Source of the DNA: Lumbricus rubellus | Taxonomy: Eukaryota; Annelida; Clitellata; Crassiclitellata; Lumbricidae | Assembly: GCA_945859605.1 (NCBI GenBank) | Contig: OX243824.1 | Span: forward strand, 5,758,313 to 5,822,312 | Direction: 5' to 3' | DNA length: 64,000 nt | Shown here: piece by piece, positions 19,930-29,772 of the stretch | Layout: every line of letters starts with the position of its first letter | How positions within the stretch are numbered: the first letter of the stretch is position 1 | Position numbers and translations under genes: made by a program | The notes under the pieces: generated by a model | What the model saw: only the letters and a program-made list of their open reading frames with translations | Told to the model about the DNA's origin: nothing | The model's database searches: none

Positions 19930-20670
19930 TCGACTAAAAAAAGAAATTTTCACGACTAAAAAGGTGTATCCAGAAATTTTAACAGAGCTAAAAGGTGATT
20001 TTAAAAATGTTGATAGTTTAAAGGAGTCTTCAGAAATTTTATATACTAAAAAGGGTGCTTTTATAAATTTTCACAGAGTCAAAAAAAGGTGTCTTCAGAA
20101 ATTTTGACGACTAAAAAGGTGACTTTAGAAATGTTGATAGTTAAAAAATCTTCAGATTATTTACGACTAAAAAAGGTGTCTTCAGAAATCTTAACAGAGC
20201 TAAAAAATTCAGAAATTTTGACGACTAAAAAAGTGACTTTAAAAATGCTGATAGTTAAAAAAAGTCTTCAGAATTTTTGACGACTAAAAAAGGTGTCTTT
20301 AGAAATGATGACAGCTAAACAAGGTGTCTTCAGAAATGTGACAACTAAAAAAGGTGTCTAGAAATTTTTACGACTAAAAAAGGGACTTTAGAAATGTTGA
20401 TAGCTAAGAAAAAGTCTTCAGAAATTTTGACCACTAAAAAAAGGTGTCTTTAGAAATGTGGACTGCTAAACAATGTGTCTTCAGAAATTTGACAAATTAA
20501 AAAGGTGCTAGAAATTTTGACGACTAAAAAAAAGTGTTTTCAAAATCTGACAACTAAAAAAGTTGTCGTCAGAAATTTTGATGACTAAAAAAAAGAAAAG
20601 GTATCTCCAGAAATTTTGACAACTAAAAAAGGTGTTTTAAGAAATTTCAATGACTACAAAATGGTCGTCA
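19930..20670. repeat. Degenerate about 30-bp minisatellite
   Basis: Some 24 imperfect units of the type GACTAAAAAAGGTGTC / TTCAGAAATTTT. Unit length varies through homopolymer slippage. Short frames rich in Lys and Ser here are by-products of the repeat. Confidence 0.9.
20018..20021. other. Empty piggyBac target site (TTAA)
   Basis: The sequence TGATAGTTTAAAGGAGTC is continuous here. In the right copy the same flanks are split by the 4,362-bp piggyBac, with TTAA at both junctions. Confidence 0.97.
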
Positions 20671-21577
20671 TAAATTCTACGCCGAACAACCCCCCCCCCC
20701 CCCCCCAATCAAACACGAGCTACAGTTTTGTGGGGGACGAACACCCCCCAATCAAACACTGGCTACAGTTTTGTGGGGGACGAACAAAATGGGAAGGATT
20801 TAGGGATTTGATGGAAATGGATGAGCGAATCGAAAATTGGATGGTTTCAATGACTATACTATTAATTGGTTGTGATTGAATTATAGATCTGAAATAAACC
20901 GATCTTATCTTGTCGAATCTACACTGGATAAGTTCAAACTAAACTCAATTCATAATTAGATCGAGAGATTTGTTCGATGATTTGTTCAATGTTTTCTAAT
21001 AATTTGATGGTTAAAGCCAAATTATTTGAATTCTGTGAGTTTACCACATTTATATAGCTTCACGAAGAAAGAATTGAAAGGTGTCCAAGCAAGGTGTTTT
21101 CAAAAAGGTAGGATGTATCCCGGTTCTGTTATGGCATCGCTCTTATTGCGTTGAAAAGTTTTTTTTTAGTAATTTGTTCGAATATCTCCTTCTAAAATTG
21201 TAACGTCGTCTGTCGAATTGCAATGAGTTCATCAAGTGTCCATGTGCTGACACTTGACGATTGGGGGGGACGGATACATGGACCGTCCCCCCACCACATT
21301 CATTGGGGGGGACCGTCCCCCCTGTCCTCCCTAGGTCTCCGCCCATGCCTAGATTAGTATATTGTGACTATTGCTGCTATAAAAACGTCTGTTAACTATG
21401 TTACTTGATTATCTGAGTGTTTGCACCAATTAAACAAAGTACTAATAAAATAATTTGCTTTGAAAATGCGCCGTTTTGTCGGTGCCGTTTTTTCGGTGCG
21501 CCGTTTTGTGGGTGCGCCGTTTTGTCGGCGCCGTTATGTCGGCGCCGTTTTGTCCTGCGCCGTTTTGTCGGGGTGCC

Positions 21578-21586
21578 GTGTGGCAT
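21578..21586. repeat. Right target-site duplication of MULE-2
   Basis: GTGTGGCAT; the R1 repeat resumes with AGCTTGAGAGACTC. Confidence 0.88.
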
Positions 21587-21699
21587 AGCTTGAGAGACTC
21601 TTCGAATAGCATATTGTTGTTTTTAACGTTGCTTCTCTGCAAATAATCTTAGAAGAAGAAGAAAGATGAGCAGTCTAGTTTAACTTACCCTGACCCGAT

Positions 21700-22010
21700 A
21701 TCGCGTGACAGAGTCTCCCCAAAAATCTTCCCTTGGAGACTTTATTTCGAAAAGGATTCGCCTTCCCCTCCGTGTGGACTTAAAAAAAATTAGACCACGG
21801 GAGAGAATATTTTTGCGGCGACGAAATAAAGTCTCCCCCTTTCAGATGAGTAGGTTAAACCGTTAGTCCGCGTTGCTAAATTATTTAACAAGAATATATA
21901 TATAATTATATACTTTATATCAAAAAATTTCTTCAAATTTGGAGTTTCACCCATGCCCCGCGAAACTCTTTTTCGGGGGGAAGACTTTGTGTCGGGGGCC
22001 GGGGCAAAGT
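21700..22010. repeat. Interspersed repeat R3
   Basis: Diverged R3 copy with GAGTCTCCCC, GACGAAATAAAGTCTCCCC, AATTATTTAACAAGAATAT and CTTTTTCGGGGGG. Confidence 0.6.
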
Positions 22011-22214
22011 GGCACCGTTCCGTTTGAATATAAAGCGAATTGCGCGCAGTTCAAACTCCGAGTAATTATTGCACGCTGAAGTAACAATTTAAAGGTGTCT
22101 AAAGAGATCCTGCTATAATTAAGTTGTAGTTTAAGCTTGACGACACTGTGTGTTAAAAAAGATCATTAGCGTCGCCCTCCTCCATTATCCATGTCTTATA
22201 TATATATATATATA

Positions 22215-22510
22215 TAAACAAATGAGTGGGTGCGCTCAGAAATTGGTATCGATATGGATGAGTCGTTACAACAAACAGTGCTAAGAAGAAAGTTGGTTTT
22301 CTTTGGTCCTGTTATGCGTTCAAATGGTTTGGAGAAAGATACATGTATGATGCTGGCATGCGGTGAGGGAAGGAGAAAACAAGGGCGACCAAGGAAAAGG
22401 TGGTTGGCTGATGTTCAAGAAACAACAGGAAGCGTAGACCCATTGCCACAAATCGTCAACTGTCAATATAGAAGAGTTTGTGAAAATGAACTCTGGATTT
22501 TCTCTTGAAA
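22215..22510 (+). pseudogene. LINE reverse transcriptase C-terminal fragment, second LINE family
   Basis: The frame encodes RSEIGIDMDESLQQTVLRRK, then LVFFGPVMRSNGLEKD, ACGEGRRKQGRPRKRWLADV and QETTG. This is the well-known end of endonuclease/reverse transcriptase LINEs (RRL.FFGHV.R..GLE, then G.RRRGRPR.RW.D). The His of FFGHV is Pro here. It is a different family from the CR1/L2-like fragments in this window. About 90 residues survive and the upstream part is missing; a short AT run precedes it. Confidence 0.82.
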
Positions 22511-22645
22511 GCATATAGGCCTACTAACAGTTTCTTTGGCTCGTTTTTTGCAGATCCAGTATTGTCAATTTTAGCAATCAATTGAATCAAGGCTACGAAT
22601 TACAACCGTTGGTGGGCTTTCAAGAGAAACTCCAGAGTTCATTTC
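22485..22645. repeat. Small fold-back: about 28-bp inverted repeats, 103-bp spacer
   Basis: AATGAACTCTGGATTTTCTC (continuing TTGAAAGC) at 22,485-22,512 is met inverted at 22,616-22,645 with few mismatches. It joins the LINE end to the mariner remnant and may be a MITE or a secondary rearrangement. Confidence 0.6.
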
Positions 22646-22654
22646 AGGAACTCT

Positions 22655-22895
22655 TTGCCGCCGCCCCCTTCTCCAGTAGCCATGATATTAATCCACTGGA
22701 CAACAAGAGCGTCCTTTAAGAACGCGTTTATCAAACTCGCATATGCACGTGAAGACGGTGAATTTGACCACCTCAAACAGCGAATTGTGGAAGATTGGAA
22801 TCGTTTTGATCAAGGGATTGTTGATAATGCAATCAATGAATGGTGAAAGCGCCTTCGAGCATGCATTCGAGCTAATGGAGTACATTTTTGAACAT
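22655..22895 (+). pseudogene. IS630/Tc1/mariner transposase C-terminal remnant
   Basis: One frame gives SSSHDINPLDNKSVL then stop, the PDLNPLD box that carries the third catalytic Asp. Another frame, 22,718-22,843, gives FDHLKQRIVEDWNRFDQGIV and DNAINEW, then a stop followed by KRLRACIRANGVHF. This is the usual end of such enzymes (W..I....V..A...W..RL.AC..A.G.HFEH). At least one frameshift and one stop break it. No ends or TA duplication could be assigned. Confidence 0.75.
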
Positions 22896-22968
22896 CGGCT
22901 TTGAAGAACAGCAATTGTTGCAAACATTGATTTCCTATCTTTTACATACATGTTGGAAATATAAAATA

Positions 22969-23405
22969 GGCTGTGACTAGCGGACCGCCAGGCGGCCGTC
23001 GAATTTCAAATACTAGCGGACCGCGAGTCACGTGTAACCTGTCACATGACTGGCGGCCGTTCAATACGGAATACTAGCAAGCCGCCAGGCTTTCTATTTT
23101 CACCAATCCACAAGAGTTTCTAATGACTAAACTAACCCTAACACTAACCCTAACCGACCCTCACGACGCCTAACCTGAACCTAACCAACACTCACGAAAA
23201 GATTGGTTACTTACTCTGTTTCTCATAATTTTCTAAGTCATTAAAACAAGAAAACTTTTGTCCGACATAAAACCAACTATCGGTAACTGCCGCCATTGTA
23301 ACAATATTCAAGAATCAAGACTCGTCATGTGACAGGTTACACGTGACTGGCGGTCCGCTAGTATTTGAAATTCGACGGCCGCCTGGCGGTCCGCTAGTCA
23401 CTTCG
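22969..23405. mobile_element. 437-bp MULE-type MITE with long TIRs
   Basis: Target duplication TATAAAATA (22,960-22,968 and 23,406-23,414). The terminal inverted repeats are about 75-80 bp: GTGACTAGCGGACCGCCAGG at the left and its inverse at the right, continuing through CAAATACTAGCGGACCGC and CACGTG. The middle holds CTAACCCTAACACTAACCC, telomere-like, and a 26-bp stretch shared with the piggyBac 5' region. There is no coding sequence. Confidence 0.85.
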
Positions 23406-23609
23406 TATAAAATATGCTTTGTCCAAATTTGAATGTGCATAACTTTGGACTCTGTTCGTAGAATTGGATAAAAACAATAGGAAACATTGATAATTTACCC
23501 CTCTTGCATTCCCTCTGAAAATTTAGAGAGTTTCATTTAGAATTGGCAAGTATATCGCCAAAACATAATGGTATCAATTCAATTTGGACCACGTGTATAT
23601 AATTTCCGT

Positions 23610-24830
23610 TTAACTACGCTGTGTGATAGCGAAGACCATTTTTGTTGCCCTCCACTTCTGTCCATGCTTGGGACTGGCACTGTCAGAGTCTGACAGAGTG
23701 CAGACAGTGGCGGAGTTGGAGGTTGCGGACATTTATTGACAATTATTAGGCTATTATTTCAAATTAAATGTGTCGCTCTTACAATAATGCATGCTGGCTA
23801 CTGGAGACGAACAACTTTAGGAGCAATAACAAATATATTAAATATAGATCATTATAAAATATTTAAAAGGTGTCTAACGGATAACTTAATGTCAATGTCA
23901 GTAACGAGTCCTTACCGACTTTATTATGTGGACTATTACAATTATAATAGATATGATATTGCTTGTTGATTAAACTTGCGAATTAATTATGCATCGTAAA
24001 CAGAGCAATGAGTTCTTCTTACTGTAGCTTACATGCATCGTCATAAGATTTTTGCAGGACTATCAACACGCGGCTACATGTATGCTAAGTATAAAAATCC
24101 GATGTCGCTCTTAGGTACATGTAGCTTTGTGATTTAAAGAAATTGGTTTGTGTATAAATTTTTCCGGAGCTATTACATGCACAGCATACGTGTATGTTCC
24201 AACTTCTACGGTTTTCACGTTTGAGAATGACATTGCTAGATAAGTAAGTAGCCTAGTTTCATTTTAACGACGCTGTTTTAGGGTTAGGGTAAGGGTAAGG
24301 GTTATGGTTATGGTTAGGGTTAGGGTAAGGGTTTAGGTTAGGGTCAGGGTCAGGATTAGGGTAAGGGTTATAGTTAGGGTTAGGGTTATGGTGCATGTGT
24401 TTTAGCGAAGATCCGCCTCCTCCTCCTTTATCCAGACTTGGGACTGGCACTGCCAAAGTGCAAGCAGTAGCGGAGTCACTGTTGGAAAACAACGAATGGC
24501 TGATTTTTGGAGTTTGATTCGACATTGTTTCTCGATGTAACAGCGTCGACTCTGGGAGTGGAGCGATTGGAATATAGTTACACGCATAATTATATGCATG
24601 ACGTAAGTTTTCGGCTAAGGATTTTTGTGGTTTAATGTGATATTCACCACGAAAACTTTATACTTTTTTGACTACATTGTGGCAATTTTCAACATACACA
24701 ACGTTCGCATGTAATTTAACTTTATAATAAAATTTAAAATGATTAAAAGGTGTCTCTTCATACAGGGACTTTTCGGCTTAGTTTTCACGTGAAGAAGTTC
24801 AGCTACGGTATTGTACTCTGTTATCGATCA
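23610..24830. repeat. Paralogous segment, partner of 27,420-28,760
   Basis: Both contain R2, a TTAAAAGGTGTCTAACG core, GATTAAACTTGCG, ATGCATCG, TCATAAGAT.TTTGC, CAACACGCGGCTA, a second R2 and GATTAAAAGGTGT in the same order. Here a TTAGGG-like array interrupts the second R2; the partner has a LINE insertion. No gene is seen in this 1.2-kb stretch. Confidence 0.8.
24277..24392. repeat. Degenerate TTAGGG-like interstitial array
   Basis: About 18 units of (T)TAGGG with GTAAGG, GTTATG and GTCAGG variants. It lies within an R2 copy, between GACGCTGTTT and GTGCATGTGTTTTAGCG. Confidence 0.9.
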
Positions 24831-24867
24831 CCAGCTCACTTAAAACTGTATTATTTAGCCGTTGATG

Positions 24868-24906
24868 AACTGGGAGCGCTTCTGAGTAGTTTGTCTTGAA
24901 GGTGAG
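24868..24906 (+). repeat. LINE/SINE-type 3' tail, split by a hAT-like element
   Basis: CTGGGAGCGCTTCTGAGTAG..GTCTTGAAGGTGAG, resuming after the insertion at 25,340 as AAGGTGAGCGATATAAAGAG. The element body upstream is not recognised. Confidence 0.65.
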
Positions 24907-25339
24907 CATGGGCGAAGACTTATAGGACAGAGGGACGGTTTCCCTCAATGTATGTGGTGAGGGACCGTCCATGCATTTGTTCCCACCCCAACATGTTAGG
25001 ACACGTACACGTCCTTCATGAACATACTGGTGACGTCATAACTTTAGAAGAAGAGATCGTCGAACAGATGACTAAAAAAGGCCATCAGCTATTTTGGCAG
25101 GGAATGGTCTTTTTGAGGAAATTTTTTAACAAAACGACTAAAAAAGTCATCAACTTTTACTTTTTTGACAAGGAAAATGGGTTTTTCCTGTAGAATTTCG
25201 GTCAAACAACTTAATAAATGGTCGTCAGAAATTTTGATCGACGAAAGTTGAACATTTCGTCGGCGATTCAGCCATTCGTCCGCCCAAAATCTCGCGTCCT
25301 TCCGTTTGTCTCCGCCCGAGTCTCCAGTCTCCACCCGTG
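24907..25339. mobile_element. 433-bp hAT-like MITE
   Basis: 8-bp target duplication AAGGTGAG (24,899-24,906 and 25,340-25,347). The ends are CATGGGCGAAGAC and, inverted, CACGGGTGGAGAC, the same family as the element in MULE-2 (CAT[AG]GGCGGAGACC). The interior shares GACTAAAAAAG and GTCGTCAGAAATTTTGAT motifs with that element. Confidence 0.82.
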
Positions 25340-25416
25340 AAGGTGAGCGATATAAAGAGTCTACTCGTATAGTTGTAAAAAAATTGCATTGATTGAGAAT
25401 CTCTTCATCTCTTTCT

Positions 25417-27066
25417 AGGGAAGCCCATAGGTGACATGCGATTGTTTTTATTTATCTAGTGGCCACTAGATACTATCTAGTGGCCACTAGATACTATCTA
25501 GTGGCCACTAGATAATTATCTAGTGGCCACTAGATAGTATCGAGTGCGCACTAGATACTATCTAGTGGCCACTAGATAACTATCTAGTGGCCACTAGATA
25601 AATAAATCTATGCTGTAGTTCTATTTATAGCAGCAGGGTATTTTTTAATTAATGTAAACAAACAAACAAACCGTTGCCCTTAAAATCGTAAGTTTGTCCT
25701 ATAAACTGCAAGGGTTTAATTTGACATAAATTGACAATACGAAATACAACTACAATATTATTGCGTAATTACAGCGAGGTTGTAATCATTCGGCTGACAG
25801 ACCGCAACTGGTTTTATTTGCTTACAATGGGTTTTTCCCAACTGATGCAAATTCCATAATGGCTTCAGCTTGTCGTAACCATCAACATGCCATATGAGTT
25901 CGGACCTTTACTGTAGGCTAGTAGGATCGCCGATCAAAACGGCGCTTTCTTCTCAATTGCACACCACTCGGGTCAAGCACTGAACAAATTAGGCCTATAC
26001 GAACTGTCTCTCTACGGCAGCTCAAATTATTCAGGAGGCATTTCTGGTGCATCCACCGATAACCGTGCAACTGACCAGAGCCACCCAATTGCTGCCCAAT
26101 GAATGAAACGACCTGTGTGATATCACTGGCGGCTACAGTTCAGCGACTGTAAAATGCGGTTTAAATGCCGCAGACTAACGCTCACACCGTGACCCATATA
26201 CAAGGCCGACACAATATCCGTGTAGGCCTACTTCATGCCATATTCGAAATATGTACGGATTGTAATTGTAATTGTACTCAAACATTTATATAGCGCCACT
26301 TCAAGAGAACTCCTCAGAGGTGCTCCCGACCTGACACCAACCAAGCCATAATCAAATAGAATGGTTTTCAAACGTTTGCGGAAAAGGGGGAAAGAAATAC
26401 AAAGAAGTTCATTACGGAGACTATAATAGGTAACTTATTCCAGAAACACGGATCGACCATAGCAAAACTTCTATGCAGCACTGTGGAAGATCGAGCCAGT
26501 ATACATAGGAACAACCAGGTCACCATGCGTTGCAGAACGAAAGAATCTACGGCCTGGAATGGATAGCACAGATGAAAGGAATGCATTCCAAAAAGCGCTT
26601 CTGCTATCCATTTGTATAGCAGGCTGTCCTAATAGTAGTAGGCCTATTGATGTTAATTACTGTAACCGGTCGCGATGTCTATGTCTATCAGCCGAATGAT
26701 TATAGCCTCGTTGTAATTACGCAATTGTAGTTGTATTTCGTATTGTGAATTTATGTCAAATTAAACCCTTGCAGTTTATAGGACAAACTGACGATTTTAA
26801 GGGCAACGGTTTGTTTGTTTGTTTACATTAATTAACAAAAATACCCTGCTGCTATAAATAGAACTACAGCATAGATTTATTTATCTAGTGGCCACTAGAT
26901 AGTTATCTAGTGGCCACTAGATAGTATCTAGTGCGCACTCGATACTATCTAGTGGCCACTAGATAATTATCTAGTGGCCACTAGATAGTATTTAGTGGCC
27001 ACTAGATACTATCTAGTGCGCACTAGATAAATAAAAACAATCGCATGTCACCCATGGGCTTCCGTA
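25417..27066. mobile_element. 1.65-kb palindromic element with arrays of TATCTAGTGGCCACTAGATA
   Basis: The two arms, 25,417-25,800 and 26,686-27,066, are inverted copies about 380 bp long. Each starts GGAAGCCCAT[AG]GGTGACAT, then about seven tandem copies of the 20-bp self-complementary unit, then unique arm sequence (GCTGTAGTTCTATTTATAGC and on). TCTTTCT lies on both sides (25,410-25,416; 27,067-27,073), a possible 7-9-bp duplication. The centre holds a minus-strand LINE 3' end and unrecognised sequence. No transposase is visible. The end arrays recall MULE-1 and MULE-2; superfamily is otherwise unproven. Confidence 0.85.
26258..26600 (-). pseudogene. LINE 3' end (CR1/L2-like), minus strand
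   Basis: On the minus strand one frame reads VLQRMVTWLFLCILARSSTV, then LHRSFAMVDPCFWNKLP, matching the late RT motif (HRAFAVV.PS.WN.LP) of the other LINE copies. The tail GGGAGCACCTCTGAGGAG, CTTGAAGTGGCGCTATATAA and a (TACAAT)n end follow. It is truncated and nested within the palindromic element. Confidence 0.78.
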
Positions 27067-27073
27067 TCTTTCT

Positions 27074-27420
27074 GCTTGTCCTGCTCTAATTATTTCTCGT
27101 CAGCATCGTCTACCAGACTGCTTCCCCTAATTGACAATATTATTTATAATAATGTTTTCCATGATTAAAAGGTGTGTAAAAATTACATATTAATCATCAA
27201 TGGCAAACTGAATTAACTTTTGCTTATAAAATTATTTTGCGCCGCATTGTAAGTCTTAAGGCATTGGTTTGATTATTAGGCCTTCATCAACAAATTATCT
27301 TCTCGCACAATGATTATTGTACTTTATTAGTGCATTGGATTTTACTCTATTACTTTTCTTGATTTTCTTCTTTTCCTATTCTTGTTCTTCCTCTTTCTCT
27401 TACTATTTTAGTAGTTTTCG
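27074..27420. other. Unannotated stretch with the AAAAGGTGT core
   Basis: It resumes the R1-like sequence interrupted by the palindromic element (TGTCCTGCTCTAATTATTTC), then has GATTAAAAGGTGTGTAAA at 27,164 and a weak R1-like CTTCATCAACAAATTATCTT. No gene seen. Confidence 0.5.
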
Positions 27421-28760
27421 TTTAACGACACTGTGTAATAACCATGACAATTTTTGTCGCCTCTCCATTTTTGTGCAGGTTTGGGACTGGCACAGCCAGA
27501 GTGCACACAATGATATTTCAAATAAAACGTTTCGTTCTTATCAGAGGTCATTGAAAGATATTTGCGTGTTGGCTTGAGGACAAGCAACTGTCAACAAGTA
27601 GTCTAAGACGCTGAACAACTTTTGCAGCAAAACTTATTTTATATATCGTTTTGTAAAGCAATTAAAAGGTGTCTAACGAAAATCTTCATGTCTTATCGTA
27701 TCTTTCTAGTGTTACAATAATAATAAAATTATGAACTGCTTGTTGATTAAACTTGCGGATTAAGTATGCATCGCATGGATATTGTGATGAGGTTTTCTTA
27801 CTATGCATGCATAGTCATAAGATATTTGCGGAACCAACAACACGCGGCTATGTTAACTATTATAACCATCTCGTGTCGCACTTAGGTGGCTTTACAATTT
27901 AATAAGTTCATTTCTTAAAACGTCCAAGGCTATAGTTCATTTATTTATTCATTAATTAAAAGCATTTACATAGCGCCCCTTCAAGAAACTACTGAGAGGC
28001 GCTCCCAGCCCAACCGCGAACAAAGAAAAAAAGACTTGAGGGACTTGTAGAACATATATAGCCGGATGGACCACAAGTAGAGAGCGAAGTGTAACCGGAA
28101 GGTCGTTCCAAACAGTAGGTCCCACGACCGAGGAGCACGGCGCTGCTTAATAGCCAAGCGAGCCCGCGAAACCAGGAGCCCACCCCTAGCCGAAGAGCGA
28201 AGCACACGACGCGCTGCAACGTCAGAGATTGGACGGCAAAGATCATGCAAGCCTGACTATAATTATAATTATAATTATGCATATCATAATGATTCATTTT
28301 CCTCGGGTTTCAAGTTTGAGAATGTCGTTGATAAAGACGTTTGTATGGCTTCAGTTAAACGACAAATGTATGTGTTACAACAAAGATTATTAGCGTCGTC
28401 CTCCTCTTTTATCCAGGCTTGGGTCTGGCACTGCAAGGAGTGGCGGGATTACTGCTGGAAAACAGCCAATGGCTAATTTTTGGTGTTTGGTTCGACATGG
28501 TTTCTCGACATAATAGCGTCAACTCGCTGAGTGTAGCGATTGGAATAGATACACGTATGCATAAGTTTTAGCATAAGGACTTGTTAGTTTTAATGTGATA
28601 TTTACCTCCAATACTTTATAATTTATTGAACAACATGACCATATCTATGGACTACGCACAGAGTTCACGTGTAATTTTACTTTATAATAACTTGTAAACC
28701 GATTAAAAGGTGTTTTTGTATGGATAATTTTTCGGCTTCGTATTGACGTGAAGAAGTTTT
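27420..28760. repeat. Paralogous segment, partner of 23,610-24,830
   Basis: Same order of R2, AATTAAAAGGTGTCTAACG, GATTAAACTTGCGG, CAACACGCGGCTA, then a LINE insertion, then R2 and GATTAAAAGGTGT. Diverged by roughly 20-25% by eye. Confidence 0.8.
27966..28250 (-). pseudogene. LINE 3' end (CR1/L2-like), minus strand
   Basis: Minus-strand translation gives RGGLLVSRARLAIKQRRA and, after frame changes, fragments of the RAFSVVGP.VWNDLP motif. The tail reads GGGAGCGCCTCTCAGTAG, TTTCTTGAAGGGGCGCTATG and TAAATGC, then AATAAATAAATG. The paralogue at 23.6-24.8 kb lacks it, so it inserted after that duplication. Confidence 0.72.
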
Positions 28761-28799
28761 ATGTTTGGGACTGGCACTATGAGAGCGCAAACGGTGGTG

Positions 28800-28930
28800 G
28801 AACAATAATTGCTACATAACGCTCCTTCAAGATCGGGATCACTACTCAGAGGTGCTCCCGGCTACAGCGGAGATACTGTAACAGAGCTTTAGGCCGAAAC
28901 GCTTGAGCAATATTGCAAGTGAAAGACTTG
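28800..28930 (-). repeat. SINE family 1, partial, minus strand
   Basis: Tail (ACGCTCCTTCAAGATCGG..GAGGTGCTCCCGG) and body are present; the tRNA-like head is missing. Confidence 0.7.
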
Positions 28931-28969
28931 CATGTATGTGCACCTGTTATAACGCCCCTTGGACTAAGA

Positions 28970-29590
28970 TTGCTTCAGAATTCAATGAAACATTGGTTCA
29001 AAGTGGAAAGATCTCCCAATTATCGCAAATATCGATTTATTCACGTAAACGCATGTTTACCTATTTTACGTCATTTGAATTGGATTTTATAATGTATAAT
29101 ATAGAGCCATAGGCGTACGGGAGATTTCAGCAGTGGGAGGGGGGGGGCAAAGATCGAACTTCTGTCCGAAAAATTTGCCCGGCCAAAAATTTGACGACCT
29201 TTTATTTTTTTAGACGTCCGGGACTGTGTTTTCTCGAAAAACCACACTTGCCCGAAAGTTGGGGGGCATTTGCCCCCCTGGGCCCCCGCCTCGTACGCCT
29301 ATGTACAGAGCTGAAGCGAATAAACCGAGTTAATACTGCTGCACCATCTTGGCATTTTATTGCCTTCGTTTGTCAGTGCCTTTAACGTCGAAATCGGCTG
29401 AAATTTGCTTTCGGTCGGCAAAACAAAAGATCAGATGCATAGCAGTATGAAACCCGTTCAGTCTATTAATAAGCAATTATAGTAGTAGTTTCTGTTTAAC
29501 GATACTTTGTGATAGCAAAGGTCATCAAAGCTCGAGACTGTCACTGTCAGAATGCTAGCAGTGACGAAGTTCTATTAAAAGGTCTACGCA
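28970..29590. repeat. Paralogue of 8,745-9,190
   Basis: Shared pieces: AATTCAATGAAACATTGGTT, CGCAAATATCGAT, TGGCATTTTATTGC, TTTGTCAGTGC, TTTAACGTCGAAATC and the following R2. A hAT-like MITE interrupts it at 29,108-29,303 and has no counterpart at 8.9 kb. Confidence 0.8.
29108..29303. mobile_element. 196-bp hAT-like MITE
   Basis: Flanks TATAGAGC and TACAGAGC form an 8-bp duplication with one mismatch. The ends CATAGGCGTACGGG and (inverted) CATAGGCGTACGAGG pair. Subterminal G and C runs are present. The paralogue near 8,877 reads AAAGAGCTAGTGCG without it. Confidence 0.82.
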
Positions 29591-29621
29591 ACAGTCAACT
29601 GATGGATGGATCCAGATTTGA

Positions 29622-29655
29622 CGAGGGCCTATGACAACAGAGTCCGATACCCTCG
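29622..29655 (+). other. R5 hairpin element
   Basis: Stem CGAGGG/CCCTCG with a C-A mismatch at the seventh position; same spacing and loop as the other copies. Confidence 0.5.
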
Positions 29656-29772
29656 AAAAATTTGTTTGGCATATCCAGTGCTTAAAGTGCAGAAAAAGAA
29701 TTGCCTGGACGCTCCTTAACTTTCCTAAAAAGTGACAGGACGCCCCTTATATTTTTAGGCTGTGGTGGCCAA

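Larger units (their letters stand above)
19871..21347. mobile_element. hAT-like non-autonomous element nested in MULE-2
   Basis: An 8-bp target duplication CCTAGATT flanks it (19,863-19,870 and 21,348-21,355). The ends are CATAGGCGGAGACC and, reverse-complemented, CATGGGCGGAGACC. The 8-bp duplication and CA...TG ends suggest the hAT superfamily. Subterminal GGGGGGGACGGAC/GACCGTCCCCCC motifs are present. The interior is mainly a degenerate tandem repeat and has no transposase. The TTAA at 20,018-20,021 is the empty site of the piggyBac found in the other copy. Confidence 0.85.
19274..21577. mobile_element. MULE-2: second MULE-like element with array-type TIRs, inserted in R1
   Basis: A 2,304-bp element with a 9-bp target duplication. 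The left end (19,274-19,415) is an array of GGCGCCGACAAAAC-like units and the right end (21,466-21,577) is its inverse; the outermost 60 bp match closely after the first few bases. Without the nested hAT-like element (19,871-21,347) it would be about 820 bp. No transposase is recognisable; the 120-codon frame at 19,248-19,610 runs through the array and I do not recognise it. The design is the same as in MULE-1, with a different unit sequence. Confidence 0.9.
1..22176. repeat. Left copy of a near-identical 37.5-kb-spaced duplication
   Basis: This block matches 37,518-64,000 almost base for base, in the same orientation. The offset is 37,517 at the left edge, drifts by a few bases at AT runs and homopolymers, and jumps by 4,366 at position 20,021 where the other copy has a piggyBac. 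Visible differences include AT-run lengths, a 4-bp insertion near 48,296, a 29-bp segment near 19,888 missing from the right copy, and scattered single-base changes. The block starts at or before the window edge. It could be a true tandem duplication or two haplotypes joined in assembly. Confidence 0.97.

Noticed and set aside
19930..20670. CRISPR-like or gene-like repeat of GACTAAAAAAGGTGTC
   Set aside because: Degenerate minisatellite with variable unit length and no constant spacer, inside a transposon.
25442..25600. CRISPR-like array of TATCTAGTGGCCACTAGATA
   Set aside because: Units are adjacent or overlapping palindromes with no unique spacers, in an inverted pair, in animal DNA.
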